Positions 42,853-51,047 of a stretch of 64,000 nt of DNA are shown piece by piece (within the stretch, counting starts at the first letter, position 1; each line of letters begins with the position of its first letter). A program made the translations under genes and the position numbers. The DNA is from JADJPO01 sp963724535 (GTDB lineage: Bacteria > Actinomycetota > Actinomycetes > Actinomycetales > Kineosporiaceae). Location of the stretch: the NCBI GenBank assembly GCA_963724535.1, contig CAVRVD010000021.1, positions 1 to 64,000 of the forward strand, in the 5' to 3' direction. The notes beneath the pieces are model-generated. The model searched no databases and was not told where the DNA came from. It saw nothing but the letters and a program-made list of their open reading frames with translations.

Positions 42853-43824
42853 ATGGACGCACCGGCCATGGACGGCGACGCCTCGGGCCGGCGGGGCGGA
42901 CACCCTGCCGTCGTGGTCAACCCGACCAAGTTCGACGACCTGGGCGAGGTGAGGGCCCAGGTGGCCGCCGCCTGCGAGCGGCACGGGCTGGGCGAACCTG
43001 CCTGGTACGAGACCACCGAGGACGACCCCGGCGAGGGGCAGGCCCGCCAGGCCGTCGCCGACGGCGCCGGTGTGGTCTGTCCGCTCGGCGGGGACGGCAC
43101 GGTCCGCGCGGTGGCGGCGGCGCTGGTCGGTCTCGGTCGACGCGACGGTGGTCAGGCGGACCGCTCCCCGGTGCCGATCGGGTTGCTGCCCGGCGGAACC
43201 GGCAACCTGCTGGCCCGCAACCTCGAGCTGCCGCTCGAGCTCGACCAGGCGCTGGACGTGGCCCTCGGGGGTAGCGAGCGCGCCATCGACGTGGGCCTGC
43301 TGTCCTGCGACGACTCCGAGGACGAGGACGTCTTCCTGGTGATGGCCGGGATGGGTCTGGACGCGGTCACGATGGCGAACGCCAACGAGACGGTGAAGAG
43401 TATGTTCGGCTGGCCCGCCTACCTGATCTCCGGGACCAGGGCGCTGTTCCAGCGTGGCTTCGGGGTCCGCCTCCAGGCCGACCAGGGTCCGCTGGTCTCC
43501 CAGCACTCACGGACGGTGCTGGTCGGCAACTGCGGCACTCTCACCGGTGGCATCGAGCTGATGCCGGGAGCCGTGCCGGACGACGGGCTGCTGGACGCCG
43601 TCCTGGTCGCGCCGAGGGGGGTCGCCGGCTGGGGCGCCGTTCTGCTCGACGTGCTCACCCACCACCGGCGCGGCCACGGCATGCTGCGCCAGATCGCCTC
43701 CACCGCGGTGGAGATCCGCACCGACCGGCCGGTACTGGCGCAGCTGGACGGCGACGCGATCGGCGAGTGCACCCGGATGCGGACCAGAGTGCTCTCCGGG
43801 GCCCTCACCGTGAAAGTGCCCTGA
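42853..43824 (+). CDS. diacylglycerol/sphingosine kinase family lipid kinase
   Basis: The product has 323 residues. V-V-V-N-P-T-K and C-P-L-G-G-D-G-T-V-R-A-V are the DAGK catalytic motifs, and L-L-P-G-G-T-G-N-L-L-A-R-N-L follows. E-L-M-P-G-A-V-P-D-D-G-L-L-D is the conserved second-domain loop. It phosphorylates a lipid (diacylglycerol or an undecaprenol-like alcohol). It forms a two-gene operon with the ATP-grasp protein. Confidence 0.9.
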   Translation: MDAPAMDGDASGRRGGHPAVVVNPTKFDDLGEVRAQVAAACERHGLGEPAWYETTEDDPGEGQARQAVADGAGVVCPLGGDGTVRAVAAALVGLGRRDGGQADRSPVPIGLLPGGTGNLLARNLELPLELDQALDVALGGSERAIDVGLLSCDDSEDEDVFLVMAGMGLDAVTMANANETVKSMFGWPAYLISGTRALFQRGFGVRLQADQGPLVSQHSRTVLVGNCGTLTGGIELMPGAVPDDGLLDAVLVAPRGVAGWGAVLLDVLTHHRRGHGMLRQIASTAVEIRTDRPVLAQLDGDAIGECTRMRTRVLSGALTVKVP

Positions 43825-43856
43825 CCGTGCGTCCCGGTCACCGCCACCCCCGGGGA

Positions 43857-44927
43857 TCAGAACAGGTCCAGCCGCTTCAGCTCACTGGTCAGGCCGGCGC
43901 CGTCCGGAGCCCTGACCTGCGGGGCGGCGGTCGACACCGAGTCGCTGTCCTGGCCCATCCGCTCGGTGGCGGTGCCGTGAGCCAGCACCTGCTCGGTGGC
44001 TGAGAGCTGGCGGATCGCAATCGCCCGCACCCGGTCCGGGTTCTGCCGCGCGAACTCGGCGTAGAGGCTGGGGTCCTGCTGCCCGTCGTCACCGACCAGC
44101 AGCCAGCGGATCCGCGGGAAGTCGTCGGCGAGCCCCCGCAGGCACGCTCGCTTGTGCTCACGGCCGCTGCGGAACCAACCGGTGCTGGTCGGGCCCCAGT
44201 CGGTGAGCAAGAGCGCCCCCTCGGGAAACCCGTTGCGTCGCAAGAACCTTCGTAGCGTCGGCGCCGTGTTCCAGGCCCCGGTGGAGACGTACATGGTCGG
44301 GGCACCCGGATGAGCACCCAGCACCGTTCGGTAGAGATCGGCCATGCCGGGCACCGGTCGACGGGTCTGTTCGCGGACCACGAAGGTGTTGTAGGCGGCG
44401 CGCAGGGGCCGGGGCAGCCAGGTCCGGATCACCGTGTCGTCGATGTCGCTGACCAGTCCGAAGTCCTGGTCGGCGTCGACCACGAGCACCGGGGCGAGGA
44501 CGGCTGGCGCGCCGTCGACGTGCAGCCGCACCTGCTGCCAGCCCGGTGCCAGCGACGGGTTCGGGATGCGGACGTCGAGGTACCCGGACCGATCGGTCAG
44601 CACCTGCTGCCCCTGGTCCACCCCGGTCCTGGCCTGCTCACCGTCCGGCACCCGCACGGTCACCTCGGCCTGTGGGGCGACCGCGGTGAAAAAGCTGCGC
44701 CAGCCACGCCGGTCCAGGTCCTCGGGCGCGGTCGACGTGCCGGCCAGCCGATGGTGGTCGGCCGGCACCAGCACCACCCTGGCCAACACGCGCAGCACCG
44801 AGTCGTTGCCGTAGCCCGCGTAGGGCAGGACGACGCTCCGCCACCCCCGCCGGGTCAGGACCGCGCCGACCGCCCGGTTCCAGACGTCCTCGAGAGCGGC
44901 AGCCGGATGCGAGCGCATGCACGTCAT
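43857..44927 (-). CDS. App1-family phosphatidate phosphatase-like protein
   Basis: The product has 356 residues. An N-terminal beta domain is followed by the catalytic HAD-like motif G-L-V-S-D-I-D-D-T-V-I-R-T, then Y-V-S-T-G-A-W-N and L-L-V-G-D-D-G-Q-Q-D-P. All are typical of App1/DUF2183. It probably dephosphorylates a lipid phosphate, complementary to the lipid kinase that converges on it from the left (33 bp apart). The role is inferred from the family. Confidence 0.88.
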   Translation of the reverse strand: MTCMRSHPAAALEDVWNRAVGAVLTRRGWRSVVLPYAGYGNDSVLRVLARVVLVPADHHRLAGTSTAPEDLDRRGWRSFFTAVAPQAEVTVRVPDGEQARTGVDQGQQVLTDRSGYLDVRIPNPSLAPGWQQVRLHVDGAPAVLAPVLVVDADQDFGLVSDIDDTVIRTWLPRPLRAAYNTFVVREQTRRPVPGMADLYRTVLGAHPGAPTMYVSTGAWNTAPTLRRFLRRNGFPEGALLLTDWGPTSTGWFRSGREHKRACLRGLADDFPRIRWLLVGDDGQQDPSLYAEFARQNPDRVRAIAIRQLSATEQVLAHGTATERMGQDSDSVSTAAPQVRAPDGAGLTSELKRLDLF

Positions 44928-44948
44928 GGTGCCGCAGACGGGTCGGGC

Positions 44949-45248
44949 TCAGCCCGCCGCCTCGCTCCCCCGGGCCGCCTCCGCCAAGGGCACGAGCGCC
45001 GGGCCCAGGGCGTAGCGGCGGTCCGACAGCTGGCGGAGGTAGCCCCGCCCCACCAGGGTCCGCGCCAACCGGTGCAGGGTGGCCATCGGAATTCCGGTGT
45101 CCACGGCCAGGTCGGTCAGCGTCAGCTCCCCGCCGGCCTCGGCGAGCGTCTCCAGCAGGTCGAGGGCCTTGTTGACCGACTGCACGCCACCGCCGGATCC
45201 GCTTCTCACCCCTCCACGGTAACCACGCCCCCGACCCGGGGACCCCAC
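44949..45248 (-). CDS. IclR-type HTH protein, DNA-binding domain only
   Basis: This product of up to 99 residues starts one base after the upstream TPR gene ends; GTG 45209 or a GTG after GGAGG may be the true start. V-Q-S-V-N-K-A-L-D-L-L-E-T-L-A-E and L-A-V-D-T-G-I-P-M-A-T-L-H-R-L-A-R-T-L are the IclR winged helix. The ligand-binding domain of about 170 residues is absent and the frame ends in A-R-G-S-E-A-A-G. It may be a stand-alone DNA-binding protein or a truncated regulator. Confidence 0.75.
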   Translation of the reverse strand: MGSPGRGRGYRGGVRSGSGGGVQSVNKALDLLETLAEAGGELTLTDLAVDTGIPMATLHRLARTLVGRGYLRQLSDRRYALGPALVPLAEAARGSEAAG

Positions 45249-45249
45249 C

Positions 45250-46242
45250 TCAGCCGGCGCGCAGGCTGGTCAGCAGCATCCGCCCGGTGATGTCCAGAGA
45301 GCCCTCCGCCTCCATCCGGCTGAGCAGGTCGGCGGCGACGGCCCGGTGCTCCTCGGTGTCGGCGCCGGTCTGGGCCACCGCGAGATGGGCTCTGGCGAGC
45401 TGCTGGCGCGCCTCGACATCGTCCGGGCGCAGGGACTGCAGCCAGTTGCGCAGACCCAGCTCCTCACCCAGCAGGTGCGCGGCCCGCGGGTCGCCGAGCC
45501 GGGCCAGCAGGGTGCCCAGGTCGGCCAGCGCGGCGGCGACCAGAGCGACCAGCTTCGGCGTGCCGGGACTGCCGGACAGCACCAGCCGGGCCACCGTGAG
45601 CCGCTCCTCGAACAGGGACCGGGCCTCCTCGACCGAGCCCAGGTCTCGAGCCGCGCAGCCGGCCCGACGCAGGCTGTAGCACTGCTCGGTGAGCAGGCTC
45701 GGATGCAGGCCGTTGGCGGCGGTCAGCTCGCGCAGCTGCGCCATCCGGCCGTGGTTGCCGTGGCACTCCAGGACGGTCCAGTGGTCGTCCTGGCGCCGGG
45801 CCAGCTCGCCGAGGTCGTCCAGGGCGGAGAGCAGCTCGATCCGGCCGGCGGTGGTGGGGTCGGCCTCGACCGCCCAGCGCGCGAGGTCGACGAGACGCTC
45901 CCGGGCCAGCCGCGCGCTCGGCAGGTCACCGGCCCGCTCGCTGAGCTCGGCGAGCAGCTGGTTCGCGCGCACGGCCTCGGCGTCGGTGCGAGCCTCGCGG
46001 CACAGGGAGTCGGCGGCCGAGCAGGCGCTCGGCAGGTCGCCGAGGTCGCGCAGGTTGAGCGTCCACTGGTGCAGGGAAGGGAACATCGCCGGGCCGGGCT
46101 GCAGGACGTGGTCGGTGTCTGAGGGGTCACCGGGTCGCTCAACGTGCCGGGCCGCAGGATGGTCGAGGGACAACTGGTCCTCCGCAAGCCGAGTCAGAGG
46201 GGGGAAGTCTCGCTCACGTGGTGTAACCGTGGTGGTGTCCAC
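45250..46242 (-). CDS. TPR-like helical repeat protein
   Basis: GTG 46242 gives 330 residues. After a 50-residue leader it is a series of paired helices with TPR spacing (L-G-D-L-P-S-A-C-S-A-A-D-S-L-C; A-G-D-L-P-S-A-R-L-A-R-E-R-L; L-G-S-V-E-E-A-R-S-L-F-E-E-R-L; L-G-D-P-R-A-A-H-L-L-G-E-E-L). It is a likely protein-interaction scaffold; the partner is unknown. The IclR-type protein follows with no gap, so the two may act together. Confidence 0.75.
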   Translation of the reverse strand: MDTTTVTPRERDFPPLTRLAEDQLSLDHPAARHVERPGDPSDTDHVLQPGPAMFPSLHQWTLNLRDLGDLPSACSAADSLCREARTDAEAVRANQLLAELSERAGDLPSARLARERLVDLARWAVEADPTTAGRIELLSALDDLGELARRQDDHWTVLECHGNHGRMAQLRELTAANGLHPSLLTEQCYSLRRAGCAARDLGSVEEARSLFEERLTVARLVLSGSPGTPKLVALVAAALADLGTLLARLGDPRAAHLLGEELGLRNWLQSLRPDDVEARQQLARAHLAVAQTGADTEEHRAVAADLLSRMEAEGSLDITGRMLLTSLRAG

Positions 46243-46394
46243 TCATCGCGACCCCGACCGCGATGAGTAACCCAACGTTACCGCCACGTCGGTGTCCGGG
46301 CAGCGAGTTGTGACGATGCGTCGTCGCCCAGGACTCGGCGGCGCCGTTGTGCGCCGCTCCGGCGACGGTGCGGCATCACGTGCCGACGGGCAGC

Positions 46395-47249
46395 TCAGTA
46401 GACCCAGACCCGGGCACCGACCGGCACCCAGCCCTGCCGCCACAGCCAGTCCATCGCCGCCACGCTGACCCGGACGCAACCGTGCGAGGCCGGGTACGGG
46501 GGGATCGAGGTGTACCCGTGGACCGCGATGCCCTGACGGTTGAAGTACGCCGGCCGGTAGAGACGACCGAGGGGGCCGTCGTGCCAGGCGTCCACTGTCC
46601 AGTAGACCCGCCAGCGACCGCGCGGGGTGTCGGCGAGCAGGCGGCGCCCCTGGGAGTAGTAGTACCGGAAGGTGCCGGTGGAGGTGTTGACCACCTGGCG
46701 GACCCGACCGTCCTCGACGAGCAGCAGCAGCTGCCGGTCCAGGTTCACCTCGACGACTCGGCCCTGGCTGCTGCGGGCCGCCGGACGGGCCCCACGGTCG
46801 AGCGCCGCGCGGGTCCTCGGGCCGACCACGCCGTCCGGGCCTATCCCGGCGGCCTTCTGGACGGCGTAGACGCCCTGCTGCATGAGGTGGCCGAAGACCC
46901 CGTCGACGGGTCCGACCCAGTAGCCCAGCTCAACCAGGCGGCGCTGGACGGCCTCGACCGGCCTGCCGCGGTCGCCGCGGCGCAGCAGCGCCGAGGCTGG
47001 CGTGGCTGCCGGCGGGGTCGAGGCCGCGGTGGACGGCGTCGTGACGGCGGTCGGCGTGATCGTGACCGTCGGCAGGGGGGTCGGCCGGTCGACGGGTTCG
47101 GTGGCGGACGCGGCAGACCTGGACGGGGCGGGCGACCCGGGCGATGCAGGCTCGGCCGGGGAGGTCGCGCAGCCCGCGACCGACACCGCGATCAGCCCGG
47201 ACACGATCGCCGCCGCCAGGGTGCGTCGCGGCACAAGCAGTCGCGGCAC
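46395..47249 (-). CDS. lipoprotein L,D-transpeptidase with peptidoglycan-binding domain
   Basis: The product has 284 residues. The lipobox V-S-V-A-G-C ends the signal peptide. A Pro/Thr/Ser linker leads to a peptidoglycan-binding domain (V-E-A-V-Q-R-R-L-V-E-L-G-Y, D-G-V-F-G, G-P-R-T-R-A-A-L), then the YkuD domain with the active site H-G-Y-T-S-I-P-P-Y-P-A-S-H-G-C-V-R-V. It crosslinks peptidoglycan 3-3 or attaches proteins outside the membrane. All catalytic residues are present. Confidence 0.93.
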   Translation of the reverse strand: MPRLLVPRRTLAAAIVSGLIAVSVAGCATSPAEPASPGSPAPSRSAASATEPVDRPTPLPTVTITPTAVTTPSTAASTPPAATPASALLRRGDRGRPVEAVQRRLVELGYWVGPVDGVFGHLMQQGVYAVQKAAGIGPDGVVGPRTRAALDRGARPAARSSQGRVVEVNLDRQLLLLVEDGRVRQVVNTSTGTFRYYYSQGRRLLADTPRGRWRVYWTVDAWHDGPLGRLYRPAYFNRQGIAVHGYTSIPPYPASHGCVRVSVAAMDWLWRQGWVPVGARVWVY

Positions 47250-47345
47250 GGAACACCCCCTCTCTGCCTGCCGACCGTCTCAGACCGCTCGACCTGCGAC
47301 CGGGTCTGCTCGCCCGCCGTCCGACGCCCCGGCGCGTGCCCGGTC

Positions 47346-47786
47346 TCAGGCGTGCGGATGGCGCAGGACCAGCACCGGGCAGGGTGCGTGATGAGCGCAG
47401 TATCCGGCCACCGATCCAAGGTGCATCCGCGGCAGCTCCTTGCGACCGTGGGTGCCGACGACAAGAAGGTCGGCGCCTTCCGCGGCACCGGCCAGCACGA
47501 TCCCTGCTCGACCCTCGATCATCCGTGCGGTGACGGGGACGTCGGCCTCCTCCGCGCGGACCGTGGCCAGGACGTGCTCCTGCGCCCGTTGCGCATCCTG
47601 CTCGTAGTCCGCCTCGGTGGCGGTCGGCGCGAAGAGGATGAGCGGAGAGACCTCCCAGGCGGTGACCACCTCCACCGCGGCACCGATGAACCGTGCCTGC
47701 CGGATCGCCCACCGCAGGGCCTCGATGCTCAGCTCGGACCCGTCGACTCCGACGACGATCCTCGGTCGGTGCGTCTGCTCGGTCAT
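47346..47786 (-). CDS. universal stress protein (UspA family)
   Basis: The product has 146 residues, a single Usp domain. I-V-V-G-V-D-G-S-E-L-S-I-E-A-L-R-W-A opens it, and L-L-V-V-G-T-H-G-R-K-E-L-P-R-M-H-L-G-S-V carries the ATP-binding G-x2-G-x9-GS loop in normal form. It is a cytoplasmic ATP-binding stress protein, monocistronic here. Confidence 0.92.
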   Translation of the reverse strand: MTEQTHRPRIVVGVDGSELSIEALRWAIRQARFIGAAVEVVTAWEVSPLILFAPTATEADYEQDAQRAQEHVLATVRAEEADVPVTARMIEGRAGIVLAGAAEGADLLVVGTHGRKELPRMHLGSVAGYCAHHAPCPVLVLRHPHA

Positions 47787-47892
47787 CGCCTCTCGCCTCC
47801 CACCTCTCAGCCAAGCCCAGCCGTGTTGCCGCGTCGAGGCCCGGAGGTCCGGCAGTGCGCTAGATCACCCGGCAGCGTGGTAGGTGTTGCCC

Positions 47893-48795
47893 ATGGCCGT
47901 GATCGAGGCCGAGCGCCTCACGAAGCGCTACGGCGCCGTGCGGGCGCTGGAGGGCCTCGACCTGTCGGTCGAGCAGGGCGACGTCTTCGGCTACCTGGGG
48001 CCCAACGGCTCCGGCAAGACCACGACCATCCGACTGCTGCTCGGGCTGATCCGCCCGACCTCGGGCCGCGTCGAGATCCTCGGGGGGGACCCCCAGCGCG
48101 ACGCCGTCGCGATCCACCGCCGCCTCGCCTACGTCCCCGGGGAAGCGGCGCTGTGGCCAGAGCTCACCGGGACCGAGACGCTGCACCTGCTCGGCCGGCT
48201 GCAGGGCTCCGTCGACGAGGCCTATCGCACCGAGCTCGTCGAACGGTTCGAGCTCGACCCGGGCAAGCGGGTCCGCGCCTACTCCAAGGGCAACCGGCAG
48301 AAGGTCTCGCTCGTCGCCGCACTCAGCGCGCGGGCGGACCTCCTCGTACTCGACGAGCCGACGGCGGGCCTCGACCCGCTGATGGAGCAGGTCTTCCGGC
48401 AGTGCGTCCGGGAGGCGAGGGACCGCGGCCAGACCGTCTTCCTGTCCTCGCACATCCTGGCGGAGGTGGAGGCCCTGTGCGATCGGGTGGCGATCCTGCG
48501 CTCCGGACATCGTGTCGAGGTCGGCTCGCTCGACGCCATGCGACTGCGGTCGGCGTTGGCCATCGAGGCCACCTTCGGCGACGGTCCGGTGCCCGACGTG
48601 CGGGACGTGGCCGGCGTCATCGACTCCACCGTCACCGTCGAGGGTTCGACTCTGCGGTGTCGCGTGGACGGCCCGGTAGCGCCGCTCCTCGGCCTCCTGG
48701 CCGCGGCGGGCGCCGATCGGGTGGTCAGCCGGGAGCCGTCCCTCGAGGAGCTCTTCCTCACCTACTACGCCGACCGCGAGGAGGCCGCGCCGTGA
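47893..48795 (+). CDS. ABC transporter ATP-binding subunit
   Basis: ATG 47893 is preferred over GTG 47884. The product has 300 residues. Walker A is G-P-N-G-S-G-K-T-T-T-I-R, the signature loop is the variant Y-S-K-G-N-R-Q-K, and Walker B is L-L-V-L-D-E-P-T-A-G-L-D-P. The DrrA-like C-terminal domain follows. It energises export by the permease coupled at 48792. The neighbours give no clue to the substrate. Confidence 0.92.
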   Translation: MAVIEAERLTKRYGAVRALEGLDLSVEQGDVFGYLGPNGSGKTTTIRLLLGLIRPTSGRVEILGGDPQRDAVAIHRRLAYVPGEAALWPELTGTETLHLLGRLQGSVDEAYRTELVERFELDPGKRVRAYSKGNRQKVSLVAALSARADLLVLDEPTAGLDPLMEQVFRQCVREARDRGQTVFLSSHILAEVEALCDRVAILRSGHRVEVGSLDAMRLRSALAIEATFGDGPVPDVRDVAGVIDSTVTVEGSTLRCRVDGPVAPLLGLLAAAGADRVVSREPSLEELFLTYYADREEAAP

Positions 48796-50396
48796 GGCCC
48801 CCCGGGGCGCGGCGCGCCGTCATGGGCCTGACGGTGCGCCGCACCTGGGTGGGCGGGGTCGCCTGCGCGGCGGCGATGGTCGTCGTCACCGTGACCGCCG
48901 CCCGCGGGTACGCGGCGGCCTTTCCAGACCCCGCCGACCGCATCGTCCTGGCCCGCAGCATCGGGGCCAACCCCGGCATGACGGCGCTCTTCGGCGAGCC
49001 GCGCGACCTCGAGACCCTCGCCGGCTTCACCGAGTGGCGGGTGCTGCTCGTGCTGGCCCTGGTCGGCGGGGTGTGGGCGCTGTTCGCCGCGACGCGCGTG
49101 CTGCGGGGGGAGGAGGACGCGGGACGCGCCGAGATCGTGCTCGCGGCCCCACTCACCCGGACCGGAGCGGTTCGCGCCACGATGGCCGGCCTCACGCTCG
49201 TCCTCGTGCTCCTCGCCGTCGTCACCGTCGGCGGGCTCATGCTCGGGGCCGGTCGCGACCTCGGCGCCGGCCGCGCCGCTTTCCTGGGGGCGACCCTTGC
49301 GGCCTTCCCCGCCGCGATGGCCGGCCTCGGGGCGCTCGTCTCGCAAGTGGCCGACACCCGGCGCCGGGCCACCGGGGCGGGGGCGACGGTGCTCGGTGTC
49401 TGGTACGTCCTCCGGGTGGTCGCCGACTCGGCCCCCGACCTGCGTTGGCTGCGCTGGGTGACGCCGCTCGGGTGGCTCGAGCTCGCCGCGCCGCTGACCG
49501 AGCCGAACCCGTGGCCGGTCGCGCTCCTGGTCTTTGCGGCTGCACTGCTCGGCGCGGTCGCGCTGGACCTGAGTCGCCGCCGAGACCTCGGGGCGGGCCT
49601 GGTCAGGGGGCGGGACGAGGGCCGAGCGCGCACGGCACTCCTCGGTGGCCCGTGGGGTCTGGCGGCCCGGCTGGCCCGGGGTGCCGCGCTCTCCTGGGCG
49701 CTCGGCATGGGGTCGTTCGGCCTGCTCATCGGGCTCGTCGCGCGGACGGCCGCCGATGCGATGGCCGAGTCGAGCGGAGGGGAGCTGCTCGGCGGTCTGG
49801 GTGTCGGCGACGCGGGCACCCGGGCGTACGTCGGGCTCTCGTTCGTGCTGGTCACGGTCGCGCTGGCGACGGCTGCCGCGGGTCAGGTGGCCGCCACCCG
49901 GGACGAGGAGGGCAGCGGGCGCCTCGACGCGGTGCTGGTGCGTCCGGTGAGGCGGACGCGCTGGTTGGCTGGTCGGCTCGTCGCCGCCGTCGGGGTCCTC
50001 GGCGCCGCCGTGACCGCCCTCGTGGCGGGCACCTGGGCCGGCGGGCGGGTCGGGGGCCTACCCGTCACCGGGGGCGACCTGGCGGTCGCGGGCGTCAACG
50101 CGCTGCCCGCCGCACTGCTGGTCCTGGGCGCCGGGACGCTGCTGCACGGGCTCGTGCCGCGCCGGGCCGTCACGCTGACCTACGCCGGCGTCGCCTTCTC
50201 CTTCCTGCTCGAGATCGTCGGTGCGGCCGTCGAGCTGCCGGAGTGGGTGCTGGTCGTCTCGGTCTTCCACCACGTCGCACCGGTCCCAGCCGTCGACCCC
50301 GACTGGCCCGCCGCCCTCGTCCTCGTCGCGGGGGGCGCGGCGATGGCCGTGCTCGGCGGGCTGGCGCTGGAGCGCCGGGATATCGAGGCCACCTGA
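48792..50396 (+). CDS. ABC-2-type exporter permease
   Basis: GTG 48792 overlaps the ATPase stop (GTGA). The product has 534 residues with about twelve hydrophobic helices in two similar halves; each half has a cytoplasmic E-E/D-x-G-R segment (R-G-E-E-D-A-G-R-A-E-I-V-L-A-A-P; R-D-E-E-G-S-G-R-L-D-A-V-L-V-R-P), as in fused ABC-2 permeases of actinobacterial drug exporters. Two-half architecture means it works with an ATPase dimer. Likely antibiotic or lipid export. Confidence 0.88.
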   Translation: MRPPGARRAVMGLTVRRTWVGGVACAAAMVVVTVTAARGYAAAFPDPADRIVLARSIGANPGMTALFGEPRDLETLAGFTEWRVLLVLALVGGVWALFAATRVLRGEEDAGRAEIVLAAPLTRTGAVRATMAGLTLVLVLLAVVTVGGLMLGAGRDLGAGRAAFLGATLAAFPAAMAGLGALVSQVADTRRRATGAGATVLGVWYVLRVVADSAPDLRWLRWVTPLGWLELAAPLTEPNPWPVALLVFAAALLGAVALDLSRRRDLGAGLVRGRDEGRARTALLGGPWGLAARLARGAALSWALGMGSFGLLIGLVARTAADAMAESSGGELLGGLGVGDAGTRAYVGLSFVLVTVALATAAAGQVAATRDEEGSGRLDAVLVRPVRRTRWLAGRLVAAVGVLGAAVTALVAGTWAGGRVGGLPVTGGDLAVAGVNALPAALLVLGAGTLLHGLVPRRAVTLTYAGVAFSFLLEIVGAAVELPEWVLVVSVFHHVAPVPAVDPDWPAALVLVAGGAAMAVLGGLALERRDIEAT

Positions 50397-50402
50397 GTCG
50401 GA

Positions 50403-51047
50403 TCAGCGACGGCGCACGCGCGGGGCCAGGACAGCGCGCAGGCCGCCGCGCAGCTCCGGGGCCAGCCGCGCCCAGTAGACGGCGTTGGCCACCAGAGCGA
50501 ACGCCACGACGTCGCGGCGTCGGCGCAGGGCGCCCCACACGGGGACGGTGACGGGCCAGAGCATCACCAGGCGGCGGTCGCGGGTCAGGCCGATGAGGGC
50601 GCTGAGCCCCGCATTGGTCACGAGGAAGCCGAGCGGGTCCAGGACGAGCAGCCCGCCGAGCATCGGGGACATGCCGTACCCGCCCTTCCCGCCGCTCCAG
50701 ACGGGCACGACGTGACCGAGCACGGCACCCGCGGCGGCGGCCGGAGCGGCTGGGGTCCCGGGCAGAGCGAGCCGGGCCGCCAGCGTCGGGACCAGGGCCT
50801 TGGTGGCCTCGAGCAGGATGCTCACGGCCATCGCGCGGGTGCCGGCGTGCTCGCGCACGCTGGTCGGGGTGATGCCGTGGAACTCCACGGTGGTGCCCGT
50901 CTCCGCCACCTCGATGTGGGTGACGCTGATGTCCTTGCCGGGCGCGGCGCGGGTGCCGATCACGCGGGAGAAGGACACGGCTCCGGCCAGGTACCCAGCC
51001 ACCGCCCCTGCGGCGGCGGCGCGTGGGCCGGTCAGGGTGGGTGTCAT
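50403..51047 (-). CDS. PlsY-like glycerol-3-phosphate acyltransferase
   Basis: ATG 51047 overlaps the PEP-synthase-like stop (ATGA). The product has 214 residues. G-Y-L-A-G-A-V-S-F-S-R-V-I-G, H-V-V-P-V-W-S-G-G-K-G-G-Y-G and S-P-M-L-G-G-L-L are PlsY-type loops, between hydrophobic helices. PlsY acylates glycerol-3-phosphate with acyl-phosphate. An inserted segment of about 50 residues (K-D-I-S-V-T-H-I-E-V-A-E-T-G) after the first motif is unlike standard PlsY, so it may be a variant enzyme serving this operon. Confidence 0.75.
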   Translation of the reverse strand: MTPTLTGPRAAAAGAVAGYLAGAVSFSRVIGTRAAPGKDISVTHIEVAETGTTVEFHGITPTSVREHAGTRAMAVSILLEATKALVPTLAARLALPGTPAAPAAAAGAVLGHVVPVWSGGKGGYGMSPMLGGLLVLDPLGFLVTNAGLSALIGLTRDRRLVMLWPVTVPVWGALRRRRDVVAFALVANAVYWARLAPELRGGLRAVLAPRVRRR

